NCBI RefSeq assembly: GCF_017562075.2
Contig: NC_054081.1
Location: 4,708,565-4,772,564 of the forward strand
Source: Anopheles merus
Lineage: Eukaryota > Arthropoda > Insecta > Diptera > Culicidae
Length of the DNA stretch: 64,000 nucleotides
Reading direction: 5' to 3'
Part shown: positions 23,384 through 35,395 of the stretch, piece after piece
How positions within the stretch are numbered: the first letter of the stretch is position 1
Layout of the letters: the number at the start of each line of letters is the position of its first letter
The notes under the pieces: model-generated
What the model was told of the DNA's origin: nothing
The model's database searches: none
The model's input: only the letters and a program-made list of their open reading frames with translations
Translations under genes and position numbers: made by a program

Positions 23384-26169
23384 ATGTCTCGTCGCAGAGC
23401 CGCCCGGGGCCTTCGACTGCTGGTCTGTTCGCTGTGTCTGCTCAGCTACCTGCACCCGGTCTCGGCAGATGCTCCCGAACGGTAAGAGAACTTCACAGCA
23501 CACACACACAAAAAACGCACTGTTCCCAGCATTTGATTGCTTCCGTAACTTTCCCTCCCAGCAGCAGTAACCGGCGGCCAATGCGCCGAGTGGACGCGGT
23601 GGCCACCGACCAGGTGGAGGACCGCACCAACGCGATCGACCAACCGCTCGACCAGGCCCTCCAGCTCAAGTACTACGACGTTGTCTCGGTCGACCTGGTG
23701 CACCGGCTGCCGGCCGGCTCCGACCCCGCGCGCGACACGCTCACCCTAGTGGCGGCCGGTGCCGGCGAAGGTGCCGCCGACCCGGAGCAACCATCCGACG
23801 CCAAGGTGTCCCCCCCGGCCGCCAAGCCCGAGGCGGCCAAAACGCTCGCGGACCAGGTGGCCGAGGGCAAGTACGGTCTGATCCACCGCGAGCTGTTCCA
23901 GCGGCGCCCCGAGCGGCTCGGCATCCTCAACTACCGCCGCAACGAGGAGGTCCCGCTGGACGACGAGCGCAACTACGGCGGGCTCCGGCCGGACGAGATC
24001 TGGCTCGCCGAGGACCACCTGCTCGTGCTCAAGGGCGGCTCGATCCGGCACGGCAGCAACCGGTCCGGCGAACCGGACGCGCCCGCCTGGCAGCCGATCG
24101 ACGACTACCGGGCGCCGGACCGCCAGGTCCAGATCCCGGCGAACCCGGCCGTCCCGCCACCCTTTCCCGTGCAGCTGCGCGAGAACGGGCCGATTGAGTT
24201 TATCCGCGGTCGTCAGGTGCCGGCATTTAATCCGTTCACTAACGAGTCGGCCTTCCTCTTCACCAACAAAGCGTTCCCGGTCATACGGCCGGAAGATTTC
24301 GGCGGGCAGAATATTCTTGCCGGGCCGGCGGCGCACAATGCTACTGGCCAGCACCGCCCGGCCGGGCTCCAGTATCCGCCCCCGGTCAACCCGCCGCCCG
24401 TCAGCGACAATCGCACGTACTCGAACCCGTTCCTGAAGCTGCCCCCGCCCGCCCTGTACGCCGGCCCGCCGGCCGGCGGCTCGCTGGACGAGGCGCGCAA
24501 CCGCACGGGCGCAGCGCCGCCCGGGCTGCCGCCGGGGCTGGACGAGGACGACCCCTCGCTCTACTACCCGCCGCCGTACACGTTCGAGTACCGGGGCAAC
24601 TACACGAACCCGGTCCCGCCGGGCCCGCTCGTGCCCGGCATCATCCTACCGCCGCCGCCCAACTTTTTCATCCTGAAGCCTGCCGGCGGAAGCAACGGGA
24701 CCAGTGTGCGGCCGCCGCCGCCCACCACCACCACCACCACCACCACCACGGACCGGCCGAAGGGTACCAAACCGCCGAAGCAGTACGTCAGTGTGCGGCC
24801 CCACCCAACGACCACGGTGGCACCACCACCACCACCACCACCACCCTCGGTGAACAGTGTAGCGCCGGCGAAGATTGTGCCGTCGCGCGTCGAAATTCAG
24901 AAAGCCGTCCTCAAAACGTTCGTGCCCGTGCTGGAAGTGTACGGCGCTCCACCGAGGCCCGCCAAACCGGCCACGAAGCGACCGCGCCCGAAACCGACCG
25001 TCGCCAGCGTCGCTACCGCCACGCCCGCCCAAACGCCGTCCACCAAGCTGCACAAGATTCCGCCCGAACAGCCGACCGCCGGCCAGCGGCAGCCGGTCTA
25101 CGCCGAGTACTTTGACGTGCGCACCTCCACGGCACGGCCGCCGGTGAGCTGGAGCGACGTGGGGGTGCCCGCCGGTACGCCCCAGCTGCCCCGCACCTAC
25201 CTCCCGGTGGGCAAGGTGGAGCAGGCGCGCCCGGTTGCGACGGGCGCCCCGCCCGACTACGGCTACGGCTACAGCCCGATCGAGCAGTTCCACCGCGAGG
25301 TGCAGACGATCCGCCAGACGCTCCAGATCTACGAGAAGGCGAACAGGCTGTCGGGCAAGGGGGGCAGGACGTCGAAGGCGCACCAGCAGCACCACCAGCA
25401 GCAGCAGCACCCCCAACCGTCGCTTGCCAATCTGTCGCTGTCGTTCGACGGGAACGTGTACCGGACGCTGTTCCCGGAGGAGGTCGTGCTGCCCCCGCAG
25501 CAGGTTGCAGGGGTGCCCTCCTACCACCGCCAGCATCACCACCAGCCGCAGCCGTACAAACCGGCATACGAGCCCACGTACGTGTATCGCCCCACCGCCA
25601 ACAGCGTCCTGCCGCCGGTCGACCTCCCGACCGGCTATTACGTCACCAGCACGGATTATGGGCGGCACGGCGCGAGCTACGCGGATGCGGCCGCCCAGTC
25701 GCACCCGCAGTACTACCAGCCGACTGCTCCACCGCCACCGCCACCGCCCCAGCCCGACCTGTCCTACATTGCGCCCGTCATCCTGAACAATGGCGCGAGC
25801 GGGTACAACCGCCGCCCCGACTTTGACCCCTCCACCACCACCACCACCACCACCACCACCAAATCCTACCTCATCCTGGACCATCGGCTCCAGCGGCCCC
25901 AGCCGCCGACCCAACCGCCCTACCTGTACCGCAGCAACGGCGCCGGCCCAACAGGCGACGGGCAGCAGGGGGTGGCGGGCCCGGTGCGCAACCGGTACCT
26001 CGAGGGGGACATACTGGTGAACTACAAGCATCCGCTGCCGGTGCTCAACCCGGACAGCGAGTTCCTGCCCTACCATCACCGGCTGAAGGTGCGCAAGCGG
26101 CAGAATGTGCGCGGGGCGGGCGAGCAGAAGCCGCGCTACCACGGCCAGCCGCTCTACAACCACCGGTAA
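23384..26169 (+). CDS. Secreted proline-rich protein, function unknown
   Basis: Two coding exons are proposed, 23384-23481 and 23562-26169 (stop TAA), giving 901 residues. Exon 1 encodes a signal peptide: an arginine-rich start, then a leucine-rich core around residues 13-22, with a likely cleavage after VSA near residue 29. A good donor (GTAAGA at 23482) and a pyrimidine-rich acceptor before 23562 join it in frame. CAG repeats allow small acceptor shifts to 23565 or 23568. The ATG directly follows an acceptor-like CCGCAG, so an upstream untranslated exon is likely. The mature protein is proline-rich, with two Thr runs (near residues 420 and 790), Pro runs, a His/Gln-rich patch (near 640) and a basic C-terminus. 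I see no catalytic domain, membrane segment or cysteine framework. Codon use is strongly GC-biased, as expected for a real gene. An extracellular-matrix or cuticle-associated role is a guess. I do not recognise an orthologue. Confidence 0.8.
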
Positions 26170-26700
26170 AGGGCTTGCTGAGTGGAGGCAGCAGGGCGTG
26201 CAGGTGGACGTGGCCGAAAGGATGCTTGCTTGGGGCGCGCGCGCGCACTCACACTCTCTTAGGCGCGCTGTCGGGATGGATTTGAGTGCTTGCGTGCGTG
26301 CGTGTGTGTTTGCGTGCGTGTGTGTGTGTGTGTGAGAGTGTGTTTGTGTATATATAGCGGCTATATAATGGCTTGTTTGTGTGTGCGTGTGGTGCTGTGG
26401 CGCACCTAAACACACGCAAATGTAGGGGGGAAATACTCAATGTGTAATTATTATTTGTTTTTCTTTCTTCTTGCAACTACACTTTCTTTCGTTTGTAGTG
26501 TTGAGCCGCTTTCAGCTGTCGTACTTTTTTTTTTTGTTGTTGGGGTGGGAAGCAATGCACAACGCCCTTTTACGCCGGTTCCCCTCCCCTCCGGTGGTCA
26601 TAGTAGCGTTAGCGAGTGGATGGAGGGGGGGGGGGAGGCGGAATGTGGTGCGGTTGCGCAGGTTAAGGTCTCTGCCATAGACTGTAAACGAAAATCGCTA

Positions 26701-26706
26701 AATAAA
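26701..26706 (+). promoter_or_regulatory. Polyadenylation signal of the secreted proline-rich gene
   Basis: An AATAAA word lies about 530 bases after the stop codon, followed by AATAAATCA. Distance and strand fit the 3' end of the preceding gene. Between them lie GT microsatellites and a short G run. Confidence 0.5.
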
Positions 26707-26959
26707 GCTAATAAATCACGATACAGAACAAAACAACGCAAAAGCGTTCATGTAAGCGCTTTGGAGAACTGCACCCCGAGTCATATACCCGTTTCGATTG
26801 CCATTTATTTTGTCGCATAGTTTGTTGTCCGTTTTCGCTTTATTGTTTGTTTTTGTTTTAAATGAATACAATCCTATGCATCTGACACAACTCTCATCGC
26901 GTGTTTGTGGGTGTTCCTGGTATCCCGCCGTGCGTGGGTGTGCGTCCAGTGTAGGCTTT

Positions 26960-27300
26960 GGAGCTTGGAACTCGTTCGGAATAGCGCTGAAAGTGCTATC
27001 CTGGGAGGCTCAAACTGTTCGGTGTCCGCTGGAGAAGCATCCAGAGCCGTTCGGTGTGATTGGGAGCCGCTCGGAGCTACTGTGGAACCTGCGACCCTTC
27101 AAAAGTCATCCCGAGCTGTCGATCAGAGTCTCGAGGATTCAGTGCCAACTCAAAGCGATATGCAGTTGCTCGGAATTTTGTTTGGACTCGTGGGAGTTGC
27201 TGGGAGTCGTCGCAACCATTGGAGTTTGAGTCGTCGGAGTGGTCCGGTGCTGTTGAGAGCATTCAGAACGGTTCAGAATGATCTGGGAGTGCTTCGAAAT
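26960..27300. repeat. Degenerate GGAGTCGTC-type repeat stretch
   Basis: Words such as GGAGTTGCTGGGAGTCGTCG, GTTCGGAATAG and GGAGCCGCTCGGAGC recur in one orientation. It looks like a much-decayed arm of the foldback repeats found elsewhere in the window. The ends are not recognisable. Confidence 0.35.
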
Positions 27301-27304
27301 ATCG

Positions 27305-27895
27305 AATATAAACAATTATTATTTGATTTTTGTTCAAATGTTCTTTGAACCTCCAGTTAAATGTACAGTTTCAAAGCTTTCGGGAAATTGAGTGCTCTTG
27401 AGTTGATTATTTCTGATTCAGATTCATGTTTTGGAATCAATATTACAAATGCACCACTGAATCTGAATTTCAAATTGTGTGTCCTCATGCATCCTAAACG
27501 ACTTATAAATCTCGAAAGATGCCTTTAGGTCCTTACGAATTTGGGTCCTTCCAAAACAGTTTGTAAAGAAGATCTCTTACAGCAACAAGCATGTTTGTAC
27601 GCTTTGCGTATTTTAGTATAAACAAAACTGTAACATTTACACCTATTGTATCATCACCAGTGTGATGATCAACCGTATAGAACGAGTCTACGAATGGTTC
27701 CAATGACTCAGCCGATTCTCGAAAGGCTTGTACGCTTCCGAAAGATCCAGACTGTGGGATGGGAATTTTGTACTGTAATTAGTTAACATAACTGGTTACT
27801 ACCTCAAATAAAATAATAGTACTACTGATTCACCAAGATTCAGATGTGAGCGTGACTGCCCCAACACTCCCACACACCCAGGCATCTTCACAGCA
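27305..27895. other. Intergenic, 3' flank of Ir93a
   Basis: AT-rich DNA between the degenerate repeat and the Ir93a stop codon. I found no clear AATAAA on the minus strand close to the stop, so the Ir93a 3' end is not fixed. Confidence 0.5.
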
Positions 27896-27897
27896 TC

Positions 27898-30800
27898 TTA
27901 GTCACGGTACGCGACGGTGGCCGCCCGCGCTGCCCGATGCTTCCGGTACCAGGCGACGGCAAACTCGCACACAAACACGAACAGCCCGCTCACGAAGCCA
28001 AGCAGCAGGATCCAGTACGAACCGGCCATATCCGAACTGTTCACCGTGTGGTTCTGCACGTCCATGACCCGACCCGTCCCACTGCACTTGTCCTTCGCCG
28101 GCAGGTACTGGGCGACCCAGCGCTGAATGAACCCGAACTGGTGCATCCGCTTGATCTCCTCGTTCACCAGCTCCAGGTACGGGCTGTCCTTCGGCATCAC
28201 CAGCGCAATCTGCTCGTCCAGAAACTCGTCCGTGCTGAGCGCAAAGTCGCACCGGTCCGTCCGCAGGAACTGGCGCTTCATCAGGTAGCGCAGGTTGTTC
28301 CGCCAGTCGATGTGCACGTGCTGGCCAGCCTCGATCCGCTCGACCAGCTCGTCCGTCAGCTCGCCAATGATCTGGCTGCCCTTGTACAGCTGCATGTACT
28401 TCGGTTCGGTCGAGTCCTAGTCACCCGCGGAATGCAAGATAGGAAATACTTTACATCGATGGGAGAGGAGATGACCTGTATCACCCGTACCATTAGCATC
28501 TCCTCCAGGAAGGTACCGCGCCGAATGCTCCACGTCATGCCGCGGTCGTTGCGCAGCAGCTGCATCACCCGATTGACCGGGATATCAATCTTGGGAAAGG
28601 TTAGAAAAGCGACCAGGTTGCCACAGTAGGTGGTGACTATCACCAGCACGACTATAGGGAAAGATGACATTTGTTACTACAACCTCCCAAACCCATTCAA
28701 TCGCTCGCATCACGTACCCAACCACCAGGTTCCGATAATGATTCGTCCGCTGTCCGCATACGGTAGGTATAGTCCTCCTTTTGGATGACAACATTTGACA
28801 CAGGTTAAACTACATTAACACAAGAAGGAACGCTTTGACACAAACCTTGCTGCAGTAGCGCACCATAGATGTACCAGAAGCAGTTGTTCACCTTCCCCAG
28901 TCCGGTATCGGTCGGTTTGTTGTGCACCTCGTAGTACGGGCTGAGCTTGTTGATCGCACATAGGATGGGTCCCATGAGGGCGACAGCTGCCGCTAAGCAT
29001 AGCCATGTCTAGAATCAATTCCACAAACGCAACAACTCTGATTATATCTGTGTCTTCAATGTAAAATCTTGAGATTTGTAACTCTTAATGATCCTGTGCA
29101 ATTATTAATTACCAGTTCTTACAACGATACCTATCATCTAGCGATTCTGATACTCTGGGCACACTCTCTGAACTCCTTGTGTTGCGATGTGCTAATTATT
29201 TCACACCAAAAAGAAGGCATAGATGTACTTCCTGAAGTCACCGAGAGTCCAACAAGTATGCAGAGTGCATCAGATAACCTGTTGGAGGACTTAATTTATC
29301 ATTCGATGCGTCAAAGGTGCCACAAACAGTAAAAAAAAACGAATCTTGAAGATTTCTTGCATTATTGTCTTAATATTCACGAATCTTGATGATTTCTTCA
29401 TGAAGCAATACTGCAATATTTACGAATGTTTGATATTTCAATCTTTGAAGAATGATGCTCCAAAGGTTCATGAATTATACAAAATCTTGATTCTTCAAAA
29501 ATCCCTAGATCCTCCCTTGTCCGTAATTTAAGTTTATAAATACATTCCAAAGATTAATTCATGCTATTATTTGGTACGTACGTCCGAACCAAAGGGTGAC
29601 AGAAACAGGAGCACTCGACTCAGCTCGCTGTGTGAGGGCGTTGAGAGAAAAGCAGATAAAACCTTGTTAACGCTGCGAAAAAGAGGCACACCACCCAGCT
29701 CAGCACACAACATTACCGTGGACGGGATATGACGAAGCTGTACGTCTGGATGCTGATCGGGTCGGTGAAGCTAACAAACTTCTTCTGCTTTTCGTTCACG
29801 GTCGCACCGATGGCAGCTAGCAGGATCTGAAAGGGTAAAGACACGAACCTGAACCTTGGCTGTGCGTCTACACCTGACCCAAACCGGCCATCCTTACCTT
29901 GTTGTTGACGAGGGTGCTGAAAATTTCTTGCGGAATATCGGACGAGATGGTTTTCAAATCGTACACGGACTAGTGGCAGCGATAAAGAAGTCGGAAAAGA
30001 TCGCGGAGTTCAATGACTGGTAGGGTCTACAAGGGGGTGAAGCTATGCCTCACACTTACAGATGTGTTCCCTTCGATCAGCGATCCATTAATCTCCGCCG
30101 GCTGTGAGATCACTATCGTGTAGGTGAAGTTCAGCTTGCGCGATAGCTCGTTCAGGATGTCGTACACGACACCGCTGGAGATTACAGGGCTGCCCGAATC
30201 GTTGTACGACACGAACTGCCACGGTGGGTTCTGTTGCAACAGGAGTTTGAAGAAAATGGAGATATAAACCACCTACACTACAGCAGCCATCCCTGGTACC
30301 AAACCTACATGGTAGCTGTAGAAGATGAGCTGCACACCACGGAAGCCGTACTGCGAGTGGGGAAACAGTGCGTCGGTTAGCATGAAACCATCCTGCGGCG
30401 ACCAGTAGCCAATGTCCAGCAAGGTGTACTTTCTGCGCTCCTGCAGGTCGGCCCCATCTGTCAAATGTAATGACAGCACAAAGTACATTGCGCCCCGTTT
30501 CTCCCGAGCTCCTGGCCACTCTTACCCGTCAAAAAGTCGGTCCTATAGACGTAACCCCACGTTTCGGCCGACTGGATCTTCCACTGGGAGCACTTGTTGC
30601 ACTCATCCTTCGATGTGATTGCAGCCTGCAAATGGCACGGAGTAGAAACCCGCCGCAACTAACGATAACCACCACCCTCGGAAAACATCCAATACCTTTA
30701 TCATTTGCAGGAACTTCGTTTTGCGCTCCTGCTTGCTCGGGCGTATGATTTCCCACTCCTCGTCCGATATCTGCCCAAACACGACCTGCTCCTCGCGGAT

Positions 30801-33100
30801 CAGCTTCGACAGGCTGCGGATGAAGTGCAGCAGGTACGACTCGATATAGCACAGCACGCTGACCGTGCAGTTCTGCACCTTGCTGCCACTGTTGTACACA
30901 AACGCGACATTGTCACCCTCGTTGATCAGGGTGGACTGGGTTGTAAAGTTGCCGCTCGCTTTCTCGGTGTTCGGTATGAGGTAGAGCCACTGGGCGAATG
31001 GGTTCACCAGCTTCAGGTCCTGATCAATGGCAGAGGAGGAAGATTAGAGCGGCGTTTCCACCGTTGAAGCTACAGGCGACGAACCTTCGCTATCTCCATG
31101 AGCAGCGTCAGCGTCGCTAAGTTGACGATGGCGATGAAGTTTCTGCCTGCAATGCAAAGGTGCATGGAAGTTGCCTGATAAAGTGCAGGTAAACATTGAG
31201 CGCGATTGGGCTAGAACCTAACCTGTGTACGCTGTCGGTATGCCGAGCAGCGTCCGGCGGATCTCCTTCCGCTTTTCCCAGCTGTGGGTCGGCGCGTTGA
31301 TCTTGAACTCGGTCAGCGTGAGCGGCTTGATGCCCTCCCGGTCCTCCAGCAGGGACAGTATGCAGCGACTAATTTCCGCGTCTGGAGAAAACGTAAAAGT
31401 AGGCGCGAAAAGCGTTCATGTCCCCAGTGGCCGATGAAACGAACCGCCCGCTGGGCCCGTGCGCTTACCGTAAACCTGATCGTACAGCAGGGTGGCCGTG
31501 TGCCAACCGATCGCCCGCGAGCTCTTCATGTCGAGTATGATCTGCGACACCTCGTCGAACGCGTTGCTGCCGGACCCATCGCTGCGCGGGATCTGTGATG
31601 GGGAGAAGTCCGATTGATTGAGTGTGTGTGTGTGTGGAGGAGTGTTGCCGAATGCGTCTCACCGACCATGATTGCGTTGTTGGTGGGCAGCCGCGGACAG
31701 TCCGGATCGGTGATGCTCAGCATTACCAGCCGCTCCCGCACGGCCTCCTGATAGATGTCCCAAGTGTTTTTGCAGCTCGAAACCGACAGGACGGCGGAGA
31801 AATCTTGACGGGCGTTTTAGTGAGCACACTGTTTGCACTGACACACACACACACACGCAGAGACACGCACACAGACAACAGACACAAACACAGACAACAT
31901 CCACACTAGTGATGTGCTCTCTGGAGCGGATCCACGATTCCGATCAGATTCCGACTATTGTTAGTCCGATTCTGACTCTGGCAAAATGAGAAACACTAGT
32001 ACCGCCCGGAGTCGGAGCCATCCGAAATCGTAGTCGTCCGGAGTTAAAGCCCTCTGGAATCGTCCGGAGTCGAAGTTATTCAGAGTCGTCCGGAGTCGTT
32101 CAGAATCGTTCAGTGTCGCCCGGAATCGTTTGGAGTCATCCAGAGTCATACGAAGTCATCCGGAGTCGTCCGCAGTAAAAGTTGTCCGGAGTCGTCTGGA
32201 GTCGTCCAGAGTTTTCTGTATTCGTCCGGAGTCGTTCCTAGTCGTCCAGAGTCATCCAGAGTCGTCTGAAGTTGTCCAGAGTCAAGCTCAATGGGAGTTG
32301 GAGTCGATGGGAGTCGGTGAGAGTTGTCCGGTGCAATGTACTTGTGATCAGGCATTGTGTTTCGTTGACTTTTTATGTCTTCAACTTTCCAAATGCACTT
32401 AGTATACAGGCCTTTGTTTCGAGGTCAACTCCAACTCCAACTCCGGGTGACTCTGGACTCTTTTGGGCGCGATTCCTGACGATTCCGGACGACACCGCCC
32501 GCGACCGAAGTACTCCAGACGACTTAGAATCCAGACGACTACGACTCCGGGTAATTCCCGACGACTCTAGGCTATTCCGGACGACTCAGGGCAACTCCGG
32601 GTAATGCCGGGCGGACCTACCTTCCGGAGTAGGTTCCGAAATTTTCGGAGTCGGATCGGAATCGACACCAGAGTTTCACACACTCACCCCGCTTGAGATT
32701 GATGCTCGTCCAGGAGTAGTACTTCACGATCAGGCCCCCATTCTTCAGATGCTCCCGGATCAGCTTCTCCACGATGTTCTTCGTCTCGTCGAGCGTCCTC
32801 TCGTAGTCGGCGCCGAGATACTCACGATCGAGGATGATCGCTGCAGCGGGAAGGAAAGTTTAGTTGCAAGGGACAGTTGCACAGCGTTCCTTCCAACGTG
32901 GGGCGGTTGAGTGAAGACAGCACCGGCACAGTTTGATTGAGAATAAAACACAAAAGTGGCGGAATGTTCAACTTGCCCATGGAGGCGTTCGTGGACAGAA
33001 GCGACGGGAAGTCATCGCCGACAGCCGGATCGGGTCGCAGCACTAGCAGCAGCAGCAGCAGCAGAAGTATCGACCAAAGACCAACTAACCGCAGCACCAT
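27898..33100 (-). CDS. Ionotropic receptor Ir93a
   Basis: Ionotropic glutamate-receptor-like channel. In Drosophila Ir93a is a co-receptor with Ir25a for cool and humidity sensing in sensory dendrites. Seventeen exons can be read: 33100-32977, 32840-32688, 31803-31667, 31592-31469, 31381-31223, 31146-31085, 31019-30696, 30625-30526, 30457-30309, 30230-30060, 29969-29898, 29826-29717, 29627-29582, 29008-28846, 28777-28718, 28651-28491, 28416-27898. They sum to 2634 nt, giving 877 residues. A leucine-rich signal peptide leads into an amino-terminal domain (with DCPRLPTNNA near residue 130). The first ligand-binding lobe begins near NPPWQF (445) and TM1 is near 578-597. The pore (FWYIYGALLQQGG) and TM2 (TTYCGNLVAFLTF) follow. 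The second lobe has CDFALSTDEFLDEQ (about 761-774), and TM3 is near 838-860. The order and motifs match Ir93a as I remember it. Intron 1 has a GC donor and exon 3 a weak GTCGGT donor. Intron 2 carries a foldback element. Confidence 0.93.
31905..32679 (+). mobile_element. Foldback element, copy A, inside Ir93a intron 2
   Basis: It begins with ACTAGTGATGTGCTCTCTGGAG and a segment containing CCGACTATTGTTAGTCCGA. It then runs into tandem repeats of about 10-12 bases (GGAGTCGTCC and variants) to about 32330. A roughly 95-bp unique centre follows, containing CTTGTGATCAGG and CAGGCCTTTGTTT. Last comes the complementary form GACGACTCCGG to about 32590 and an end with CCGAAATTTTCGGAGTCGGA. The arms could pair into a long hairpin. 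No open frame. The element ends within about 10 bases of the Ir93a exon 2 donor (minus strand). The centre and both ends match the copy at 57584-58190. Confidence 0.75.
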
Positions 33101-33104
33101 TTTA

Positions 33105-33640
33105 CCGGAGACTGGCGTGTCCGGGCCGCAAACCGTTCCCTTTTTGTTCGGGTTTTCCGCCTCGCTGGAAGCTTGTCTGTAGCGGGGAGGTGTCGTCTAA
33201 AGGTCAGCAAATGCATCGCGCACACACACACACACACGCGGCACGCCACCTGCCACATTCATAATTGAGCATCAATTTTCTCATCCGTGGTTGCGGTTTG
33301 CGTGCTGGCACCGGGCAGAAGACGAGTCATGTATTATCCAGCGCGCAACAGCCTTTTGGGGGCTTTGCAATATTGAACAAGGCAATGCTGTCCTGCTGCT
33401 GAAACGGCAGACGCATCCGACCGGCCAGGCAAGGTGTGAAGGTTTTCGGAAACGTATCAAAAAGGCCTGTCCTGTTTCGGAAACGGGCACGTTCAAACAG
33501 GCAGGCAACGAACCCGCCACGTGTACGTTCAAGGACCTAGCCCCGCCGGACCCGGTTGAGGTTTTGCAGGAGATTTGTAGGGGACGAGGAAGAAGGAGCG
33601 GAGGAAGGAGGATGGAGGTGGTGGGCGACGGCGAAAACTA
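33105..33640. promoter_or_regulatory. Ir93a upstream region
   Basis: Roughly 540 bases separate the Ir93a start codon (minus strand, at 33100) from the presumed 3' end of the GT31 gene, so the Ir93a promoter should lie here. I see a CA repeat near 33223-33237 but no clear TATA or initiator that I would commit to. Confidence 0.3.
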
Positions 33641-33643
33641 ACT

Positions 33644-33649
33644 TTTATT
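33644..33649 (-). promoter_or_regulatory. Candidate polyadenylation signal of the GT31 gene
   Basis: AATAAA on the minus strand, preceded by a long AT-rich stretch downstream of the GT31 stop codon. No competing gene lies between them. Confidence 0.35.
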
Positions 33650-34131
33650 TAACGCACAGAATGGTAAAAAAATATATTAAACGAACCTAAAGCACACGCA
33701 CACGTGCTGGTAATATTGGAGCATATTTGCCGTACAGCCATAATATAAATAACGAGATAGAGGGAGGAAGATAGCGAGAAAGAGGAAATAAAATATGTTT
33801 AAAAAAGTAATTATTAAAAGGAGTAACACACACCCACCCAATGCTACAGTACGATGTAACACGTTGGTTACTTGCTAGTTGTCGCGCACGTGGTTGGCTT
33901 TTTCCCGCCAAAACGTCGGCGTCTCGTGTTTTTTTTGTTGTTGTTTTTTTCTGAATTCCCACCCCATTACGAATGCGAAACTTATCTATGTACAGGCTTA
34001 AAGCGTTACGTGAATTGCTATATAATGTTATGTTTATAAAATGGGGTTGTCCTCTATACAATTCTTGCAGCATGCATTTCCGCTCCATTCAGGCTTCCTC
34101 GCTATTGCTCTTCCTTAAATCGCTTTCGCTT

Positions 34132-34172
<41 letters not shown>

Positions 34173-35395
34173 CTTTCTCTCTCTAGCTATTGAATGCGGT
34201 AGTGGAGTGATACATGAGATACATCGCTAGAAATATTGGGCTTTTACATGTACATGTATATAAATATATTACGGGTTTTTTTTTGTTTTTAACGTTTACT
34301 TTTTTTGTTCAAATATAGGCTCCCTCCCCTTACACCAACTCTTGCACATTTGTGGATTTTGGAGGGAGGGGACATGCGCGAAAAAGGTTTTAAATTGTAA
34401 ATTTAAAGTAAACGGAAACGAAGACGAAACGCGATAGGAGCTTAAAATCTACCCCCGTCCAGCCTCTATCGAATTGCCATCCCCGTCCCGACGGTCCCGG
34501 TCCCCTCACCGTTACGCGCAGCACCAATTTCCTTACTTAAACATAGAGCGATCATGGTGATGTGTCATGTACACGCACACGCCCAACAACAACGACCCAA
34601 ATTAAAAAAAAAAAAGATTTAAAACTCACACAGCTACTCCTCCGTTTTTTGGCGCTCAAAGGGAAAAATACGCACACACACTCACACACTCACACACGGT
34701 AGTTTGCTATACATTTTCACAAGCTTTTCATTGCGGGAAGGGACGTTTTGTCTCTAGAGCACGTGGTATATTACGCTTCGTTTTTAAAGACACACTCATA
34801 CACGCACACACGAGCGCACACACGCACACACTTTAAAGCGACGGAATGTAACAAATTCACAAATTTGTTGCTGTTTTTTTTTCTTTTAAAAGGCATGTAT
34901 GCTCGCGCACGCTTTGCTTGTTCGATTTAATGTTTTCCTTTTTTCCGCTTGTGTCCATTTTGTTTTAATTTGCTTGTGAAGCAAAAACGTGTAATTTTTT
35001 TTTTTTTTTAGTACAAAACAAAAACAATGAGTATTGCTAAAAACGAGAAATGGATAGTTTTCTTTGCTTGTTTCGTTTGTTCGTTATGAAATAACATTAC
35101 AAGAGATTGCGAATTTATTATCTTGCCTAAACGGGTTTGCTCTTCGGCTCATCGTCTTCTTCTCCCTATCTCTCTGTCTCTCCCTCTCTCGTTCTCGATC
35201 TTTCCTTCTTTCTCTCTTTCTCTAAGTTGTTTTAATGGAACGATAGTAGTGTGTGATATCTTTTTTAAATGTATATGGGGTTTTGTTCTGTGTCCCAATG
35301 GAAGGAAGGATAGGTGATGGATGGGAAGGAAGGGAAGGGCTTTGTTAATGGTGAAGCGGGTAGCCTCAAACTCAAAAGGCAATCAAATCAGGATG

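Noticed and set aside
24646..26415. 589-codon minus-strand open frame opposite the secreted proline-rich gene
   Set aside because: It is a shadow of the GC-rich sense frame. It has no domain, while the sense frame has a signal peptide and well-placed introns.
31070..31086. GTTCGTCGCCTG at the Ir93a exon 6 donor as a further copy of the recurrent motif
   Set aside because: Only about nine bases match and two key positions differ. It is on the other strand and overlaps a splice site, so it is more likely chance.
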